Shown: in pieces, positions 1 to 5,897 of the stretch
Position numbering within the stretch: position 1 is the stretch's first letter
Layout of the letters: every line of letters begins with the position of its first letter
Source: an uncultured Limnohabitans sp.
GTDB lineage: Bacteria > Pseudomonadota > Gammaproteobacteria > Burkholderiales > Burkholderiaceae_C
DNA: 9,598 bases
Assembly: GCF_937889215.1 (NCBI RefSeq)
Contig: NZ_CALBEX010000390.1
Location: 1 to 9,598 of the forward strand
Direction: 5' to 3'
Program-made: the position numbers and the translations under genes
Notes under the pieces: generated by a model
What the model was told of the DNA's origin: nothing
Databases searched by the model: none
What the model saw: the letters and a program-made list of their open reading frames with translations, nothing else

Positions 1-101
1 GGCCTGAGCAGCCCCGGCCCATTGACCAAGGCTTGTGCTCGGACCTCGATTGGGTCGAATTCATGCCGGGCGGTCTTGGCTTGGGTCCATGCCTTGCTCA
101 A
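1..101 (-). CDS. possible 5' end of an unrecognised gene running off the left edge
   Basis: A reverse-strand frame is open from the window edge up to a TAG stop just upstream of position 104. The only start I see is a TTG at 99-101, giving a peptide beginning MSKAWTQAKTARHEFDPIEV. The composition, with a mix of charged and hydrophobic residues, looks more protein-like than the other frames. However, at least two forward frames are also open here, there is no Shine-Dalgarno sequence, and only about 33 codons are visible. The palindrome at 138-151 would lie just upstream, where an operator is expected. I do not recognise the protein. Treat this as tentative. Confidence 0.22.
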   Translation of the reverse strand, partial: MSKAWTQAKTARHEFDPIEVRAQALVNGPGLLR

Positions 102-122
102 GAGACCATGCTAAGCCACTCA

Positions 123-135
123 GGCCATATTGGCC
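123..135. repeat. short inverted repeat
   Basis: GGCCA-TAT-TGGCC is a perfect 5-base inverted repeat with a 3-base loop. It sits in the non-coding left region, next to the palindrome at 138-151. It is short enough to be chance, and no function is assigned. Confidence 0.2.
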
Positions 136-137
136 AT

Positions 138-151
138 TGACCAGTCGGTCA
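138..151. promoter_or_regulatory. palindromic operator-like site TGACC-N4-GGTCA (copy 1)
   Basis: The sequence TGACCAGTCGGTCA has perfect 5-base arms around AGTC. It overlaps a TTGACC hexamer (137-142) that could be a forward -35 element, about 128 bases upstream of the DUF2237 gene. The same 14-base design recurs at 1193-1206. Such short, tight dyads are typical of TetR-family operators. That assignment is inferred, and no TetR gene is visible in the window. The rest of 1-278 shows no confident gene, only two weak direct copies of ATTGACCA (21-28 and 136-143). Confidence 0.4.
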
Positions 152-278
152 GTGCAGCTCTATCCAAGGGTCTATACCCAAAACCTTGCAAACGCCGGCC
201 CCTTTGCCCGTGTCAACAGACAAGGCGTGAAGACCGCCAGACAATAGGCCCTCCTTCACCACTTGCATCTGGACCCCC

Positions 279-653
279 ATGACTCGCTCCGGTTTGAACG
301 TTCTCGGCGGTGAATTGATCTCCTGCTCTTATGACCCGCTCACGGGTTATTTCAGGGACGGCTGTTGCAACACCAACGAAGAAGACACAGGCACACATGT
401 GATTTGCGCCAAAGTCACGCAGGCTTTTCTGGATTTTTCAGTCTCGCGTGGCAACGACTTGGTCACGCCTCGACCTGAGCACCGCTTTGCGGGCCTCAAG
501 GCCGGTGACCGCTGGTGCTTGTGCGCCTTGCGCTGGCGGGAGGCTTGGCAGGCGAGGGTGGCCCCGCAGGTGGTGCTGGAAAGCACACACCAGAAAGCCC
601 TGGAGTACGTGAGCTTGGCGCAACTGCGCGAGTTCGCTTGGACACCGCACTGA
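279..653 (+). CDS. DUF2237 family protein
   Basis: This is a 124-residue protein matching the DUF2237 family along its whole length. The recognisable core starts with NVLGGEL (7-13) and continues with DPLTGYFRDGCCNT (19-32), SRGNDL (56-61), GLKAGDRWCLCA (72-83) and the C-terminal VVLESTHQKALEYVSL block (98-113). Six cysteines (16, 29, 30, 43, 80, 82) include a CC pair and a CxC pair, which could bind metal or form disulfides. The family has no established function that I know of. No signal peptide or membrane segment is present, so it should be cytosolic. The ATG at 279 puts the family core six residues in, a natural start, although no clear Shine-Dalgarno is visible. It converges on the Rrf2-family gene with 12 bases between the stops. 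Confidence 0.88.
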   Translation: MTRSGLNVLGGELISCSYDPLTGYFRDGCCNTNEEDTGTHVICAKVTQAFLDFSVSRGNDLVTPRPEHRFAGLKAGDRWCLCALRWREAWQARVAPQVVLESTHQKALEYVSLAQLREFAWTPH

Positions 654-659
654 GCGGTG
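643..659. terminator. hairpin between convergent DUF2237 and Rrf2 genes
   Basis: CACCGC-ACTGA-GCGGTG is a perfect 6-base stem with a 5-base loop that contains the TGA stop of the DUF2237 gene. The reverse gene ends at 666, so the hairpin is placed to end transcription from both sides. There is no run of T on either strand, so it is not a classical intrinsic terminator. The terminator role is inferred from position. Confidence 0.35.
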
Positions 660-665
660 CCAGCC

Positions 666-1162
666 TCACATCATCATGCTGAGCTGAAACACCGAATTGG
701 GGGCACGCGGCATGACCGGTGCAGGCAACGGCTTGAGGCGAAACTGCCCCAGCATGGAAGTCACGCGAGCATCGGCCGGCATAAAAGGCACGGCCACATC
801 GGACAATGTTTGCGCCTGCAGCAAAGTTTGCATGTTGAACTGGATATCGCTTTCCAGCGTTTTCATGGGGTGGCTGGCATCCGGGTAAAGCTCATCAAAG
901 CTGTGCACCTCTTCAAAATGCTGCACCACATCCCACAAACTGATGTCTTCGGGATTGCCGCGAATTTGGTAGCCCCCGCCTGGGCCGCGGTGGGCTCGGA
1001 TCAGCCCGGCTTCACGCAGCTCTTTCAAAATAGATTCGGTGTACGAAGACGACAAGCCCAGCCCGTTGGCGATCTCTCTTCGGTGGTCACAGGTTTGACC
1101 ACCGCACGCGACGTGATGAACACAGCGATGTCAAGGGCTTTGACGGTTTTCTTCTGGATCAT
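666..1162 (-). pseudogene. Rrf2-family transcriptional regulator, reading frame broken
   Basis: The intact part (from about 1130 down to the stop at 666-668) encodes REIANGLGLSSSYTESILKE and then RGPGGGYQI, which is the winged-helix core of Rrf2 regulators: recognition helix, then the wing with its GGY motif. The expected N-terminal helix, MIQKKTVKALDIAVFITSRA, is present in a different frame starting at ATG 1160-1162. It has a good Shine-Dalgarno (GGAG, 6 bases away) and a promoter behind it. The first frame runs into TGA at 1025-1027, leaving 45 residues. Joining the two frames needs one added base or two removed bases, most likely between RAVV and TCDHRRE (about 1090-1105). No slippery heptamer is seen there. 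The restored protein of about 165 residues would have a single cysteine (TCDH), so it lacks the three-cysteine iron-sulfur site of IscR/NsrR types. It could be a true mutation or a sequencing error. Confidence 0.75.
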
Positions 1163-1168
1163 GGCGTT

Positions 1169-1172
1169 CTCC
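1169..1172 (-). promoter_or_regulatory. ribosome binding site deciding the Rrf2 start
   Basis: GGAG on the reverse strand lies 6 bases before the ATG at 1160-1162. It shows that the real start of the Rrf2-family gene is this ATG and not the TTG inside the helix-turn-helix (1053-1055). It is therefore the main non-homology argument that the frame is broken. Confidence 0.6.
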
Positions 1173-1186
1173 GGTAACGATGGGAT

Positions 1187-1214
1187 ATTCTATGACCGAG
1201 CGGTCACAAAACAA
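1187..1214 (-). promoter_or_regulatory. sigma-70-like promoter of the Rrf2-family gene
   Basis: The reverse strand has TTGTTT (-35, 1209-1214), a 16-base spacer and TAGAAT (-10, 1187-1192). Transcription would begin near 1180, about 18 bases before the ATG. The palindrome at 1193-1206 fills most of the spacer, a position where a bound repressor would block RNA polymerase. The boxes are matched by eye and not tested. Confidence 0.45.
1193..1206. promoter_or_regulatory. palindromic operator-like site TGACCG-AG-CGGTCA (copy 2)
   Basis: This is a perfect 6-base dyad with a 2-base centre. It shares the TGACC-N4-GGTCA frame with the site at 138-151. It lies inside the -35/-10 spacer of the reverse promoter and touches the -35 of a possible forward promoter, so one protein could control both directions. 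The form resembles TetR-family operators. Which protein binds is unknown, and self-regulation by the neighbouring Rrf2 protein is an alternative. Confidence 0.5.
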
Positions 1215-1231
1215 CTCATAATTTTTAAAAT
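1203..1231 (+). promoter_or_regulatory. possible forward promoter of the photolyase operon
   Basis: The forward strand has GTCACA (1203-1208), a 17-base spacer and TAAAAT (1226-1231) in a locally AT-rich stretch about 60 bases upstream of the ATG at 1292. CATAAT at 1217-1222 is a rival -10. The AT-richness stands out from the surrounding GC-rich coding sequence. No strong Shine-Dalgarno precedes 1292. Confidence 0.35.
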
Positions 1232-1291
1232 ACCCTTAAATTAACAAAAGATGCCTGAAATAGCACTACAAACATCGCGAGTGAACACCCC

Positions 1292-1867
1292 ATGAAGCGC
1301 CATGTGGCGGCCACCGTGGCGCTGATCACCGCCCTGCTGGTGATCGACAGCCATGTGGACTGGGTGAGCCAAGACGGCGGCCAGCTGTTGGAGGTGAACG
1401 GCCAGCGCTTCGACCTGCGGGGCTGGGCGGCCGAGCAGACACGGGCTTGGCACAGCGATTGCAGCGCTCTGACACCGCTGTTCTCCTTGTCCACCAACAG
1501 CCCCGCGTCCCAGGCCATCCTGGACGCTATCCAGCAGCACAGCTTGCCCGATTCGCGCAGCGCACGCTTGTTGCAACTGTTGCAGCAAGACGGCTGGAGC
1601 GTGGCCGAAGTGGCTTTTGACACCCTCAACCCCAGCCTGGTGGTGCTGCGCCTGCAAGGCGCACAGTGGCGTGTGCAAGACCGGGCCGTGTGGAGCGGCT
1701 CGACCGCGCCTTGGCACAGCGGCGACCTGGTGCGGCGTTACCTGCGCGAGCAAGCGCCCGCGCTGCCACAGGCCTTGATCGATTGCATCAAGGTCGACCC
1801 GGCGCGTTATGGCGCGGGGCCCGGCGGGATGGACACGCTGGCATCGGGCCCAGGGTGGGGGCCATGA
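1292..1867 (+). CDS. unrecognised 191-residue protein with N-terminal membrane anchor, first gene of the photolyase operon
   Basis: I do not recognise this protein. Residues 1-4 are basic (MKRH) and 5-18 are hydrophobic (VAATVALITALLVI), so it is probably exported or held at the membrane by its N-terminus. No convincing signal-peptidase site follows. The rest (19-191) would be in the periplasm if so: two cysteines (57 and 165), several tryptophans, a Gln/Leu-rich helix around 88-99 (SRSARLLQLLQQ), and a Gly/Pro-rich C-terminal tail. Its stop overlaps the ATG of the photolyase gene (ATGA at 1864-1867), which implies translational coupling. A link to light response is inferred only from this coupling. 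The frame is confidently coding because of the overlap and its protein-like composition. The start has no clear Shine-Dalgarno. Confidence 0.65.
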   Translation: MKRHVAATVALITALLVIDSHVDWVSQDGGQLLEVNGQRFDLRGWAAEQTRAWHSDCSALTPLFSLSTNSPASQAILDAIQQHSLPDSRSARLLQLLQQDGWSVAEVAFDTLNPSLVVLRLQGAQWRVQDRAVWSGSTAPWHSGDLVRRYLREQAPALPQALIDCIKVDPARYGAGPGGMDTLASGPGWGP

Positions 1868-3462
1868 CTTACCGCGTCGTCTGGTTCAAACGCGACTTGC
1901 GCCTGCACGACCATGCGGCGCTGGCGCACGCTGCCACACAAGGCCCAGTGCTGTGCCTGTACATCGTCGAGCCAGGTCTGTGGGCGCAACACGATGCGGC
2001 TTTGCAGCACTTTGAATTCGTGCGCGAATCTTTGACCGAGCTGCACCAAGACCTGCAAGCGCTGGGCGGCAGCTTGCAGGTGCGCGTGGGGCCTGCGGTG
2101 CAGGTGCTGGCTGCACTGCATGCGCAAGCGCCTTTTGCCGAATTGGTGGCGCACGAAGAAACCGGCAACGCCTTCACCTACGAGCGCGACCTGCAAGTGG
2201 GCGCGTGGTGCCGCAGTGCGGGCGTGGGCTGGACCGAGTTAGCGCAATTTGGCGTGGTGCGGCGTCTGAAAAGCCGCAACACCTGGCAAGCCCGCTGGGA
2301 AGCACACATGGCCGCGCCGCAAGCTGTCTTGCCTGAGTTGCACTTTTTTCATGCGCCTGACCATTCAGGCCCCGAGGTGATGACACCGCCACCCGGCCTG
2401 CAGCACAACCCCGCCCAGCGCCAGCGCGGTGGCCGCCGCTTGGGTCTGGAGACTTTGCACAGCTTTCTGGACGCACGGGCTTTGTCTTACCGGGGCGGCA
2501 TTTCATCGCCGCTGACTTCGCCCACGGCGTGTTCACGCATCTCAGCCTACTTGGCCTATGGCTGCATCAGCATGCGCGAGGTGGTGCAGGCCACCCGCGC
2601 TGCGCTTGATGCTTTACCCCCGCAAGCGAGCAGGCACAAAGCCGGTCTCATCGGTTTCATCAGCCGTTTGTATTGGCATTGCCACTTCATCCAAAAGCTC
2701 GAAAGCGAGCCCGAAATCGAGTGGCGCAACATGCACCGAGGCTACGACGGCCTGCGCGAAAACGGCTGGAACGACGCGCACTTTGCGGCCCTCACTTCGG
2801 CCCGCACCGGCTGGCCCATGGTGGACGCGTGTGTGGTCATGCTTTATGAAACCGGCTGGCTCAACTTCCGCATGCGCGCCATGCTGGTTTCGGTGGCGGC
2901 CTACCCCTTGTGGCTGGACTGGCGGCCCGTGGGCCATTGGCTGGCCACGCAGTTTCTGGACTACGAACCCGGCATCCACTGGAGCCAACTGCAAATGCAG
3001 TCGGGCACCACCGGCATCAACACCACACGGGTTTACAACCCCATCAAACAAGCGCAAGACCACGACCCCAAAGGCATTTTTGTGCGCCGCTGGCTGCCGC
3101 ACATGCGGCGCGTGCCCGACACTTGGTTGTTCGAGCCTTGGCTCATGCCCCCTGAAGTGCAACGCCACTGCGGCCTGACGGTGGGCAGCGGGCCAGAAGA
3201 TGACATTCCCCTGCCCGTGGTGGATTTGGCCGAAGCGACGCGCACATCCAAAGCCGCGCTGCACGCACGTCGTGCCGACCCCGGTGTGAAAGCAGGTAAA
3301 AAAGCCATCGTTGAAAAACACGCCTCGCGCAAACATGGCTCAGGCCAGCAACGTGATGTGTTCACCCGCGACAGCGACACCCCAAAAACCAGCCGGCGAA
3401 AGTCGTCCAAGTCCTCTTCAGCCAACACACCACCCAGCAAGCAGCTGGGCTTTGATTTTTAA
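1864..3462 (+). CDS. photolyase/cryptochrome-family FAD protein of non-classical type
   Basis: This 532-residue protein has the N-terminal photolyase Rossmann-like domain (about 3-165, opening VVWFKRDLRLHDHAAL) and the C-terminal helical FAD domain (about 205-430). Recognisable blocks are SPTACSRISAYLAYGCIS (219-236), WPMVDACVVML (317-327), NFRMRAM (334-340), DWRPVGHW (352-359) and RVYNPIKQAQDHDPKG (389-404). Family members repair UV-induced pyrimidine dimers with blue light or act as photoreceptors. Key positions differ from E. coli CPD photolyase: the substrate-contacting Glu274 site is Arg268 (SRLYW), and the Asn378 site facing flavin N5 aligns with Gly370. About 90 residues follow the conserved core; the last 73 (460-532) hold 18 Lys/Arg and many Ser, so they are likely disordered. 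The ATG at 1864 is chosen because family homology begins at its second residue and it overlaps the upstream stop. Substrate and function are not settled by sequence. Confidence 0.9.
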   Translation: MTYRVVWFKRDLRLHDHAALAHAATQGPVLCLYIVEPGLWAQHDAALQHFEFVRESLTELHQDLQALGGSLQVRVGPAVQVLAALHAQAPFAELVAHEETGNAFTYERDLQVGAWCRSAGVGWTELAQFGVVRRLKSRNTWQARWEAHMAAPQAVLPELHFFHAPDHSGPEVMTPPPGLQHNPAQRQRGGRRLGLETLHSFLDARALSYRGGISSPLTSPTACSRISAYLAYGCISMREVVQATRAALDALPPQASRHKAGLIGFISRLYWHCHFIQKLESEPEIEWRNMHRGYDGLRENGWNDAHFAALTSARTGWPMVDACVVMLYETGWLNFRMRAMLVSVAAYPLWLDWRPVGHWLATQFLDYEPGIHWSQLQMQSGTTGINTTRVYNPIKQAQDHDPKGIFVRRWLPHMRRVPDTWLFEPWLMPPEVQRHCGLTVGSGPEDDIPLPVVDLAEATRTSKAALHARRADPGVKAGKKAIVEKHASRKHGSGQQRDVFTRDSDTPKTSRRKSSKSSSANTPPSKQLGFDF

Positions 3463-3466
3463 ACGC

Positions 3467-4810
3467 ATGAGCACCACCCTTTTTTGGTTTCGAAACGACC
3501 TACGCTTGCACGACCAACGCGCCTTGAAACAAGCGATTGAGCACGCTCAGGCGCATCAGCAAGCCTTGCTGTTGGTCTATGTGCACGAACCCGTGCAAGA
3601 CGCGCCCACCGCCTGGGGATTTCGCCGCATGAGCGCGCACCGCAGGCGCTTTGTAGCCGACACGCTGCAAGACCTGCAAAACGCCTTGGTTGCTTTGGGC
3701 CAGCGCTTGATATTGCTTCACGGCCCCGTGGCCCAAGTGCTGCCCGCCTGCGCACGACTGGTCCAAGCCGACACCGTGTTTTGCGAAGACATCGCCGCGC
3801 CCGAAGAAGAAGCCCAAGTGCAAGCCCTCATCAACGCAGGCCTCACTGTCAAAAGCCTGTGGCAATCGAGCCTGATCGAGCCCAACGCGCTCCCGTTTGA
3901 AGCCGAAAACATGCCCCAGGTGTTCACCGAGTTTCGCCAGCGCATCGAATCGGCGCGGCTCCAGCCTCTGGCACCGCTGCCCGCGCCGACCCAACTCCCT
4001 TCGCCGCCGAGTGAGCCCTCTAGCGCATGGGCCAGCTTGCCCGGCTGGACTGAAGACGCCTTCACGCAGCTGCAAGCCCACACCGAGGACAACGCGCAAG
4101 AGGACGCGCACGCCCGCTCCAACTTTCCGTACACCCAAACCGCTTACCGAGGCGGCGAAACCAGCGCCCTAGCCCACCTGCAAAGCTACCTCACACCGCC
4201 TTGGCCCGACCGCTACAAACAGACCCGCAACGCCCTGCAAGGCCAGCACACCAGCAGCCACTGGTCACCCTGGTTGGCCACGGGCGCGGTGTCGGCCCGC
4301 CGCATTTGGGCCGACCTCCACGCCTACGAACAAACACACGGCAACAACGACGGCACCTATTGGCTCTGGTTTGAACTGCTTTGGCGCGACAACTTCCGCA
4401 TGCTGCACCTGCAACACGGCCCACAACTTTATGCGGCACGGGGCTTGTCGAACCTGCCCAAGCCCTCGCACTTTCCGAAAGACTTTGCACGCTGGTGCAA
4501 CGGCCAAACGGGCGAGCCCATCGTGGACGCGGGCATGCGCGAGTTGGCCGCCACGGGCTTCACCTCCAACCGCATGCGCCAGATCGTGGCCAGCTTTCTG
4601 GTGCACGACCTGTCTTGCGACTGGCGTGCGGGCGCGGCTTGGTTCGAGTCGCAGCTGGTGGACTTTGATGTGTGCAGCAACCAAGGCAACTGGCTGTACG
4701 TGAGCGGCCGAGGCACCGACCCGCGTGTGGGCAGGCGCTTCAACCCGACCAAACAAACACAAGACCACGACCCGCAAGGGCGCTACCAAAAGGTCTGGCT
4801 GGCCCGCTGA
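3467..4810 (+). CDS. cryptochrome DASH
   Basis: This 447-residue protein begins TTLFWFRNDLRLHDQRAL (3-20), the photolyase N-terminal domain. It carries DASH-type FAD-domain blocks: YRGGETSALAHL (227-238), WSPWLATGAVSARRIW (266-281), FELLWRDNFR (302-311), GEPIVDAGMREL (349-360), TSNRMRQIVASF (366-377), DWRAGAAWFESQL (385-397), CSNQGNW (403-409) and TDPRVGRRFNP (417-427). CRY-DASH proteins bind FAD plus a folate antenna and repair cyclobutane dimers, mainly in single-stranded DNA; some also signal. The usual residues look intact: Glu303 at the substrate-contacting position, Asn405 near flavin N5, and Trp386 and Trp409 in the electron-transfer chain. It starts four bases after the upstream stop with no Shine-Dalgarno, suggesting coupled translation. 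A Pro-rich linker lies at 166-184. It ends soon after the FAD domain, without a C-terminal extension. Confidence 0.93.
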   Translation: MSTTLFWFRNDLRLHDQRALKQAIEHAQAHQQALLLVYVHEPVQDAPTAWGFRRMSAHRRRFVADTLQDLQNALVALGQRLILLHGPVAQVLPACARLVQADTVFCEDIAAPEEEAQVQALINAGLTVKSLWQSSLIEPNALPFEAENMPQVFTEFRQRIESARLQPLAPLPAPTQLPSPPSEPSSAWASLPGWTEDAFTQLQAHTEDNAQEDAHARSNFPYTQTAYRGGETSALAHLQSYLTPPWPDRYKQTRNALQGQHTSSHWSPWLATGAVSARRIWADLHAYEQTHGNNDGTYWLWFELLWRDNFRMLHLQHGPQLYAARGLSNLPKPSHFPKDFARWCNGQTGEPIVDAGMRELAATGFTSNRMRQIVASFLVHDLSCDWRAGAAWFESQLVDFDVCSNQGNWLYVSGRGTDPRVGRRFNPTKQTQDHDPQGRYQKVWLAR

Positions 4811-4835
4811 ACTCACCCCAAACGGCACCGATAAT
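4807..4835 (+). promoter_or_regulatory. possible promoter upstream of the EamA transporter
   Basis: CTGAAC (4807-4812), a 17-base spacer and GATAAT (4830-4835) form a weak -35 with a good -10. Transcription would start at about 4842, where an ATG opens a 28-codon frame ending at 4928 that overlaps the transporter start in another frame. The promoter would let the transporter be expressed apart from the photolyase operon. Confidence 0.3.
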
Positions 4836-4894
4836 CTCGCCATGAACACAATCCACAGGGGTCTCACCCTGCACCCAGGCGACCACTTGGCCCT

Positions 4895-5863
4895 TTGCAG
4901 GCCAGTGCCGCCAAGCCACGCATGTTGAGTGGCGTTTTATTTGCCCTGGCTGCAGGCATGCTGTGGGGTTTGGTGTTTGTTGGCCCTCTGCTGCTGCCCG
5001 ACTACCCTGCCGCCATGCAAACATTTGGACGTTACCTGGCCTTTGGCCTGATGGCTTTGCCACTGGCCTACATCGACCGCGCCGACATCCGCCAGCTCAC
5101 ACGCGGCGACTGGTGGGCGGCCCTCAAGCTGGCCGCCATTGGCAACGTGCTGTATTACCTGTTTTTGTCCAGCGCCATCTTGCGCTCTGGCGGTGCGCTG
5201 CCCACCATGATCATCGGCACCTTGCCAGTGGTCATCGCCATCGCCGCCAACTTGCTGAACCACCAACGCGATGGCCACTTTCCGTGGCGACAACTCGCGC
5301 CGCCACTGGCCCTGATCTTGGCGGGCATCGCTTGCGTCAACCATGTGGAGTGGACAGCCTTGCTGCAAAACCCTGAAGCCGATACCTCGCGCTACATGGC
5401 TGGGGCGTTGCTGGCCGTGGGGGCGGTGATCTGCTGGACCTGGTACCCCCTGAAAAACGCCGACTGGATACGCGGTAACCCGGGGCGCAGCTCACGCGTA
5501 TGGGCCACGGCGCAAGGCCTGGCCACTTTGCCCTTGGCCTTGTTCGGCTATGGCGCATTTTGGCTGTGGGCCAGCGCCAGCGAGCCTGCCCTGCCCATGC
5601 CCTGGGGACCACGCCCATTTGAATTTGTCAGCCTCATGCTGGCCATCGGCCTGCTCGCCTCATGGCTGGGCACCTTGTGCTGGAACGCGGCCAGCCAGCG
5701 CCTGCCCACCGCGCTGGTCGGGCAGCTCATTGTCTTCGAAACCCTGGCGGCCCTGAGCTATGCATTTGTGCTGCGCGGCCAATGGCCTGAACCGCTCACC
5801 TTGGTGGGCATCGCGCTGCTGGTCACGGGGGTTATTGGCGGGGTTCGCGTCAAGGCAATTTGA
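4895..5863 (+). CDS. EamA/DMT-superfamily transporter
   Basis: This is an integral inner-membrane protein of about 322 residues with roughly ten hydrophobic helices (about 11-33, 42-60, 75-94, 101-121, 134-149, 168-186, 203-225, 243-262, 272-292, 300-317). The two-fold five-helix layout is typical of drug/metabolite transporters (EamA type). The N-terminal GVLFALAAGMLWGLVFVG and the GTLPVVIAI stretch near 108-116 fit that family. Members export amino acids, metabolites or drugs, and the substrate here cannot be read from sequence. Start choice is uncertain: TTG 4895 gives a short basic cytosolic lead (QASAAKPRM), while ATG 4922 starts directly before the first helix. Neither has a clear Shine-Dalgarno. 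It lies 84 bases after the cryptochrome on the same strand and converges on the DUF457 gene. Confidence 0.82.
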   Translation: MQASAAKPRMLSGVLFALAAGMLWGLVFVGPLLLPDYPAAMQTFGRYLAFGLMALPLAYIDRADIRQLTRGDWWAALKLAAIGNVLYYLFLSSAILRSGGALPTMIIGTLPVVIAIAANLLNHQRDGHFPWRQLAPPLALILAGIACVNHVEWTALLQNPEADTSRYMAGALLAVGAVICWTWYPLKNADWIRGNPGRSSRVWATAQGLATLPLALFGYGAFWLWASASEPALPMPWGPRPFEFVSLMLAIGLLASWLGTLCWNAASQRLPTALVGQLIVFETLAALSYAFVLRGQWPEPLTLVGIALLVTGVIGGVRVKAI

Positions 5864-5868
5864 AGCAA

Positions 5869-5897
5869 CCGGGGCATCAGCTGCCAGCCCGCCCCGG
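5869..5897. terminator. hairpin at the EamA / DUF457 convergent junction
   Basis: CCGGGGC (5869-5875) pairs perfectly with GCCCCGG (5891-5897) around a 15-base loop. It begins 5 bases after the EamA stop and covers the last codons of the reverse gene, whose stop is at 5877-5879. It lacks a T-tract, so a terminator role is possible but unproven. Confidence 0.3.

Noticed and set aside
3..140. Forward frame ending at TGA 138-140 as the 3' end of a gene from the left
   Set aside because: It is open for 45 codons but shows no recognisable motif, and other frames on both strands are equally open in this GC-rich stretch. It cannot be decided without more sequence.
1085..1110. Programmed ribosomal frameshift in the Rrf2-family gene
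   Set aside because: No X-XXY-YYZ slippery heptamer is present near the junction, and I know of no programmed shift in this family. A plain mutation or sequencing error is simpler.
657..1244. Forward 195-codon frame opposite the Rrf2-family gene
   Set aside because: It is antisense to a recognisable Rrf2 core, has His/Arg-rich shadow composition and no family likeness. Its openness results from codon bias of the reverse gene.
1666..1863. N-terminal extension of the photolyase reading frame by 66 codons
   Set aside because: It lies wholly within the upstream orphan gene in another frame, has Arg/Ala-rich shadow composition, and family homology begins right after the ATG at 1864.
2614..3336. 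Reverse 240-codon frame within the photolyase-like gene
   Set aside because: It is a shadow of the strongly supported forward FAD domain, and its sequence (FDGVVNPCGVDAG and similar) mirrors conserved forward codons.
3311..3466. Upstream extension of the CRY-DASH reading frame by 52 codons
   Set aside because: It overlaps the C-terminal tail of the preceding gene and shows no homology. DASH proteins begin at the motif directly after ATG 3467.
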